A DNA stretch of 14,643 nucleotides, from NCBI GenBank assembly GCA_947567585.1, contig CANONE010000044.1, forward strand, positions 1-14,643, written 5' to 3'. The notes under the pieces are model-generated. The model did not search any database. It had not been told where the DNA came from and was given only the letters and a program-made list of their open reading frames with translations. Positions 11,324-14,643 of the stretch are shown here, in pieces (the first letter of the stretch is position 1; each line of letters opens with the position of its first letter). The position numbers and the translations under genes were made by a program. The DNA comes from an uncultured Clostridia bacterium (GTDB lineage: Bacteria; Bacillota; Clostridia; Oscillospirales; Acutalibacteraceae).

Positions 11324-14011
11324 TTAGTCGCGGTTGTCGCAGTCCAGGCAGCCGGCCGCTATACATTGCGGAGAGGAGGGAAACCGGAAGCCGTATGTAT
11401 TGATCTTATAGCGCTCCGTATCCTTACGCTCATCATAATTTGCAAAGAAGAATATCTTGCTTTCAGAGAGCCGCCGGTATATCAGGCCAGGATAGTGAAC
11501 AGAGCTCGCCTGGTGCCATTGCAGGAACTCGTTGGCCAAAGAGGTCGTGTCAGCATAGGCCAGATCCCGCTCAAAGTCGCCGTCCAGCTTCACATAGCCG
11601 GAGGATAGCCAACCTACCTTACCCCCGTACATGGCCTTGTACCAAACTTCCTGTTTGGTAGAGGAGCGGTATACTTCAACGTCTACTACCGTTACCACCG
11701 CCCCTTTGGGCAGCCTTGTCACCACCGGACTGGTGTAGTCGGCATCGGAGTACATGTTGGTTTCAACTACGTTGACTGTGCCCCGGTAGGGGTTGCTGGG
11801 CGAGGCGTCCGTGGGCGGCGCCACCATGTTCAAAATGATATTGGGAGTCTCCCATTCATTGACGTTCAGGAATCCTCCGCCCAGATTATATACCATACTG
11901 GTCAGCGCGTCAAACTGCGCCTGGCTCATTTTGATATTGTGGCTGCGCCGGAAGCTCTCTACCGATTTCGCATACGTGCCATTGTTGACCTTGTCTATCA
12001 GAGAACCATACAGCTCGGTGTCCGTGAGGTTGTTGTAAAAGTTTGTGTTGACCTGCACTACATAGCCATAGCCCACCGTGGGGTGCTTCCGGTTCAGCTG
12101 GTCGTCTTCAATCTCAGGGACCTTCCCCTCAAACCTGGCGATGCAGTCAATCATATCCTCGGTAATCATACTGCGGCTCTTGTAGGAAGTGGCCGTGCGG
12201 CTGGTGTCCCCAGTCACCTCCACCGGGAATTCATAGTAATCCGTGGAGTAGGTCCCGCTGCTGCTGGAATAGGCCCGCAGCGTGTAGAGCCCCGCAGCGC
12301 CGAACTTCACAGGCCGCCGGAATACCCGCACCCGGTTGTCCGGCAGGCCGTACGTGGAAGTCCGCGTCTCCAGGTCGTAGGAATTGGTGGTGTATGTGCC
12401 GTTGGCGGGGCCGTCTACAATCTCGAAGCGAACCTCGTCCTTGCCCTCATCCGTCAGGGCGACCAGGTCAAACTCCGTATTCACCGCCACGGAATTCCCG
12501 TCGCCATAGGCAAAGCGCACAGCTTCCGGCGCGGTGACGGTGATGGTGCAGGCAGCCCGGGCGTTCCCCGCTCCGTCGGAAAAGGTCAGAGTAGCGGTAC
12601 CCGGGGCCTTGGCGTACACAATGGCTCCGTGCTCCCGGCCATTGCCGTAGTCCACCATCTGTCCCACCAGGGCCACATCCTCATTGGTGGTGCTCCAGCT
12701 CATGCTGCCGATGTCACTGTCCACCTTGGCGTCCAGCCGGGCGCTCTGGTACTGGCTCAGCGTCAGCGAGGAGGCGCTCAGCGTCCCGTTCTGAGAGGGC
12801 CCGGGGGTAGGATTAACGCTGGGCGTATAGGGCTCCAGAAAATCCGCCAAGGAATAGCCTTTCTGGCCCGCCGCCGTCTGCACGCCCAACCAAGGATAGT
12901 GGGAGATATCCGTGATGGTCATAATGGCGTGATAGGCCACGGCGGTAATGGGCGGGTCATATTCCGAACCCGGGCCGGGCCGCACATTCAGCCCGTTGTC
13001 CGAGGTTACCCGGACCTTCCCGCCTACTTTAAACCCGCTGGGCACATCGGAAGGCGGCGTAGTAGGAGTGGGGGTGGGTTCCGGGGTGGGGGTGGGCTCA
13101 GGCTCGCCGTTGGGGTCGGCGGCCTCCGCCACATGCAGGAAAGCCCAATGGGTAGTCGGCACGTCCTTGAACTCCTGGGTGTCCCGGTCCGCGGCAAAGC
13201 CCTCGCCGGTACGCTCCAGCGCCACATTCAGCACCTTTGCCACCTCGCAGCGGGTGATGTTCCGGGCAGGCTGAAAGGTTCCATCGCCCGGGCCGCTCAT
13301 CCACTCCTTCACCGTGGCGGATACAATGGCTTCATAGGCCCAGTGTCCCGGGGTAATATCACTGTACTCCACATCCCCCGCTTCCACCTGGAAGCAGCGG
13401 CCTAAAATCACCGCGAATTCCGCCCGGGAAAGCTTGCCGTCCGGATTAAAGCTTCCATCCCCAGAACCGGTCATCAGACCCATCTCCGAGACGGCGGCGA
13501 TTTCTTCGTAATACTCGCTTTCCTCGTCCACGTCGCTATAGTCGCAGGAAGGGTCCTGCGGCTTGTCCTTTAAAAGCTGATAGAGCGTCCGGGCCACATC
13601 CGCCCGGGGCATCGCCTCATTGGGGAAGAAGTAAGCCCCCTTCACCCCAGGCATATAAGCCTCATGAGTACCCATGCGCAGCACCTGCCCGCTGGACTGG
13701 AACACGCTGCCCAGCAGCAGGCTGCCCCCGCCGCCCTGCTCTTTTTCCTCCTCCGGTCCGGCGGTAGGCTCCGGCGTTTCCGCCGGCTCCGGAGAGGGGT
13801 CCAAACCAGCGTCAGGCACATCCTCAGACTGGTCCAGATCCTCCTCCGGCTGGTTCTCTCCCGGATCTTCCGCGTTGCCCGCCTGGGCCCCGGCGGCCGC
13901 CGGAACCTGTGGTTCCAACTCATCCTCCTGGGCCAAAGCGGCCACAGGACAGAGCAGCAAGGAAGCCGCCAGCGCCAACGGTAAAATTCTTTGTACAATA
14001 TGTTTCACCAT
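11324..14011 (-). CDS. Secreted S-layer-anchored GH24 lysozyme with SH3 and Ig-like domains
   Basis: An 895-residue exported wall protein. Residues 1-27 are a signal peptide (ends VAALA). Then follow an acidic Pro/Glu/Ala linker (28-95); SLH repeats (about 120-298) that bind secondary wall polymer; a Pro-Thr linker; a bacterial SH3 domain with LNVRPGPGSEY (about 329-393); an Ig-like (BIG2-type) domain (408-495); and another beta-rich domain (496-600). From 615 comes GH24 lysozyme: Glu628 in ARFEGK, Asp637 and Thr645 in HPTVGYGY follow the Glu-x8-Asp-x(5-7)-Thr triad, then QFDALTSMVYNLGGG (699-713). Residues 743-810 look like a second SH3 domain, after which the GH24 ending EFLQWH...GLIYRRLSESKIFF resumes (828-855). 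The tail has a CX4CX2C motif (883-891). ATG 14011 is chosen for the signal peptide; AGGAGG is 15 bases upstream, unusually far. It has its own promoter and terminator. Likely role: wall turnover or lysis of competitors. Confidence 0.9.
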   Translation of the reverse strand: MVKHIVQRILPLALAASLLLCPVAALAQEDELEPQVPAAAGAQAGNAEDPGENQPEEDLDQSEDVPDAGLDPSPEPAETPEPTAGPEEEKEQGGGGSLLLGSVFQSSGQVLRMGTHEAYMPGVKGAYFFPNEAMPRADVARTLYQLLKDKPQDPSCDYSDVDEESEYYEEIAAVSEMGLMTGSGDGSFNPDGKLSRAEFAVILGRCFQVEAGDVEYSDITPGHWAYEAIVSATVKEWMSGPGDGTFQPARNITRCEVAKVLNVALERTGEGFAADRDTQEFKDVPTTHWAFLHVAEAADPNGEPEPTPTPEPTPTPTTPPSDVPSGFKVGGKVRVTSDNGLNVRPGPGSEYDPPITAVAYHAIMTITDISHYPWLGVQTAAGQKGYSLADFLEPYTPSVNPTPGPSQNGTLSASSLTLSQYQSARLDAKVDSDIGSMSWSTTNEDVALVGQMVDYGNGREHGAIVYAKAPGTATLTFSDGAGNARAACTITVTAPEAVRFAYGDGNSVAVNTEFDLVALTDEGKDEVRFEIVDGPANGTYTTNSYDLETRTSTYGLPDNRVRVFRRPVKFGAAGLYTLRAYSSSSGTYSTDYYEFPVEVTGDTSRTATSYKSRSMITEDMIDCIARFEGKVPEIEDDQLNRKHPTVGYGYVVQVNTNFYNNLTDTELYGSLIDKVNNGTYAKSVESFRRSHNIKMSQAQFDALTSMVYNLGGGFLNVNEWETPNIILNMVAPPTDASPSNPYRGTVNVVETNMYSDADYTSPVVTRLPKGAVVTVVDVEVYRSSTKQEVWYKAMYGGKVGWLSSGYVKLDGDFERDLAYADTTSLANEFLQWHQASSVHYPGLIYRRLSESKIFFFANYDERKDTERYKINTYGFRFPSSPQCIAAGCLDCDNRD

Positions 14012-14109
14012 AAGCTTTACTATGTACCTCCTATTTTCATTCAGGATTTTCAAAGGGGATGGAAGTGAAAAACCCAAAAAGCCTTGGCCTTTTAGGTGTG
14101 TCCGCCTCT

Positions 14110-14138
14110 ATTATATCGAAAAGGTTACAAAATTGCAA
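14110..14138 (-). promoter_or_regulatory. Promoter of the SLH-lysozyme gene
   Basis: TTGCAA (14133-14138), 17 bases, TATAAT (14110-14115) on the minus strand. Transcription would start near 14103, giving a 5' leader of about 90 bases. Confidence 0.8.
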
Positions 14139-14144
14139 CCTTTT
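14119..14144. repeat. 8-bp inverted repeat over the SLH-lysozyme promoter
   Basis: AAAAGGTT (14119-14126) and AACCTTTT (14137-14144) are separated by ten bases and span the -35 box and spacer of the lysozyme promoter. This geometry suits a repressor operator. On the plus strand it also looks like a weak terminator (a T run follows), but no plus-strand gene precedes it. Confidence 0.4.
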
Positions 14145-14384
14145 TTCGGAAATTTCCAGTTTTTGGCTGATTTCTTAAGTTCGCAGGACGCTGGCCCGCA
14201 CCCCGCAGCCTTTTGCAAAAAAAGTTGCCCAATTCCGGCGAACTCCCCGCAATACCGTGAAATCCGGCCCCTAGACAGGCGCCGTTTACTACTAAACGAT
14301 ATTGGGAAAATCTGGGCTTGGTATGTTTACCGCTAAACGCGGGTCAGCGCAGTGTTAAGCTGCCCCGGCTTATAGGAAATCGCA
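14145..14384. other. Intergenic DNA without a recognisable gene
   Basis: Between the lysozyme promoter and the doubtful ORF at 14385 I see no convincing coding frame, RNA gene or terminator. The only structure is the pair of matching inverted repeats at 14283-14298 and 14324-14339. Confidence 0.5.
14283..14339. repeat. Two matching 16-bp inverted repeats, operator-like
   Basis: CGTTTACTACTAAACG (14283-14298) and TGTTTACCGCTAAACG (14324-14339) share 13 of 16 bases and the same GTTTA-N4-TAAAC symmetry. Their centres are 41 bp apart, close to four helical turns, so two dimers would sit on the same face of the DNA. This is what tandem operators of a dimeric repressor look like. I do not recognise the regulator, and no clear promoter overlaps them. 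Confidence 0.5.
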
Positions 14385-14576
14385 GTGCTTGCCCGCGCCG
14401 GTCAGATAGACCCCGTGCTGATTCAAAACCTGTCCCGGCCATCCAGCCGCAAACAAGAGGCAGACGATTTTCTAAATCTCCTGCACCAGCACAATGTCAC
14501 GCTGTTTTTCATAGGCGGGGGGCTGGCGCTGCCGCCCCACCAAGAGCTGAATATCGCACTGCTTGCCTCGCTTTAA
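14385..14576 (+). CDS. Doubtful small hypothetical protein
   Basis: A 63-codon frame from GTG 14385 to TAA 14574-14576, downstream of the paired inverted repeats. Only a weak GGAAA lies before the GTG, and an in-frame TAG at 14373 excludes a longer N-terminus. The product would have a polar first half (QEADDFLNLLHQHN, 29-42) and a hydrophobic second half with FFIGGG (46-51). I recognise no family. It may be a real small gene, the remnant of a decayed gene, or chance; no plus-strand terminator follows inside the window. Confidence 0.25.
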   Translation: MLARAGQIDPVLIQNLSRPSSRKQEADDFLNLLHQHNVTLFFIGGGLALPPHQELNIALLASL

Positions 14577-14581
14577 ACATA

Positions 14582-14629
14582 AAAAAGTGAGTGTTCTTAC
14601 AGCATCTTTCAAATGCTATAAGAACACTC
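14582..14629 (-). terminator. Terminator of a gene entering from the right
   Basis: An 11-bp perfect stem GAGTGTTCTTA/TAAGAACACTC (14589-14599/14619-14629), extended inside by AGCAT/ATGCT, is followed on the minus strand by AC and then TTTTTT. It would end a minus-strand transcript whose gene lies beyond the right edge. The T tract is absent on the plus side, so it does not serve the ORF at 14385. Confidence 0.65.
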
Positions 14630-14643
14630 GCAGTGGTGCCGGT

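Noticed and set aside
13047..13100. Short tandem repeat in the lysozyme gene (GGTGGG-type units)
   Set aside because: It is the coding sequence of a Pro-Thr linker (PTPTPEPTPTP), common between wall-protein domains, and not a separate repeat element.
11939..13405. A 488-codon plus-strand frame opposite the SLH-lysozyme gene
   Set aside because: It is an antisense shadow of a GC-rich coding region, and the SLH and GH24 motifs are unambiguous on the minus strand.
14589..14629. Terminal inverted repeat of a mobile element
   Set aside because: The perfect stem followed by a T run on the minus strand fits a terminator better, and no transposase or matching second end is in the window.

Overview
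The window reads as a chromosomal segment of a GC-rich Gram-positive anaerobe of the class Clostridia, probably an Oscillospiraceae/Ruminococcaceae-type gut bacterium. That placement is an inference. It rests on TTGACA/TATAAT promoters and strong AGGAGG Shine-Dalgarno sites, an S-layer-homology (SLH) cell-wall protein, an ECF-type vitamin transporter component under a cobalamin riboswitch, and a DUF3343/cysteine-desulfurase pair. I see no phage, insertion sequence, CRISPR array, tRNA or rRNA. This is mostly housekeeping and envelope DNA, and the unusual material lies in leaders, operators and domain architecture.

Layout, left to right. Positions 1-517 hold an outward promoter at the left edge and then a long structured leader in front of mgtE (magnesium transporter, 518-1876, +). 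The leader contains a proline-rich candidate leader peptide followed by an antiterminator/terminator pair. Converging on mgtE is a minus-strand cobalamin operon: promoter (3323-3351), cobalamin riboswitch (about 3090-3265), DUF4430 lipoprotein (2564-2968) and an ECF S-component-like membrane protein (2067-2558). Next is the minus-strand operon htpG - CPBP protease - tadA (6955 down to 3427), with its own promoter and a strong terminator that almost touches the riboswitch promoter. A further minus-strand operon (9138 down to 7131) encodes a YbjQ/UPF0145 protein, an ABC ATPase and an ABC-2 permease, joined by 4-bp ATGA overlaps.

Divergent from that operon is a single SdpI-family membrane protein gene (9330-9749, +). 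It shares a bidirectional terminator with a convergent pair on the minus strand: DUF3343 (candidate Se/S carrier) and a PLP cysteine-desulfurase-like enzyme (11149 down to 9789). The largest gene (14011 down to 11324) encodes an 895-residue secreted protein with SLH repeats, an SH3 domain, Ig-like domains and a GH24 lysozyme whose catalytic domain appears to be split by a second SH3 domain. The last 630 bases hold its promoter, a pair of matching 16-bp inverted repeats that look like operators, a doubtful 63-codon ORF, and a terminator for a gene entering from the right.

The genes form several independent units: Mg2+ uptake, corrinoid uptake, chaperone/membrane quality control with tRNA editing, an exporter, sulfur/selenium handling and wall remodelling. 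The best leads for something undescribed are the mgtE attenuator-like leader, the SH3-in-GH24 nested domain, the YbjQ-ABC operon and the orphan paired operator repeats.
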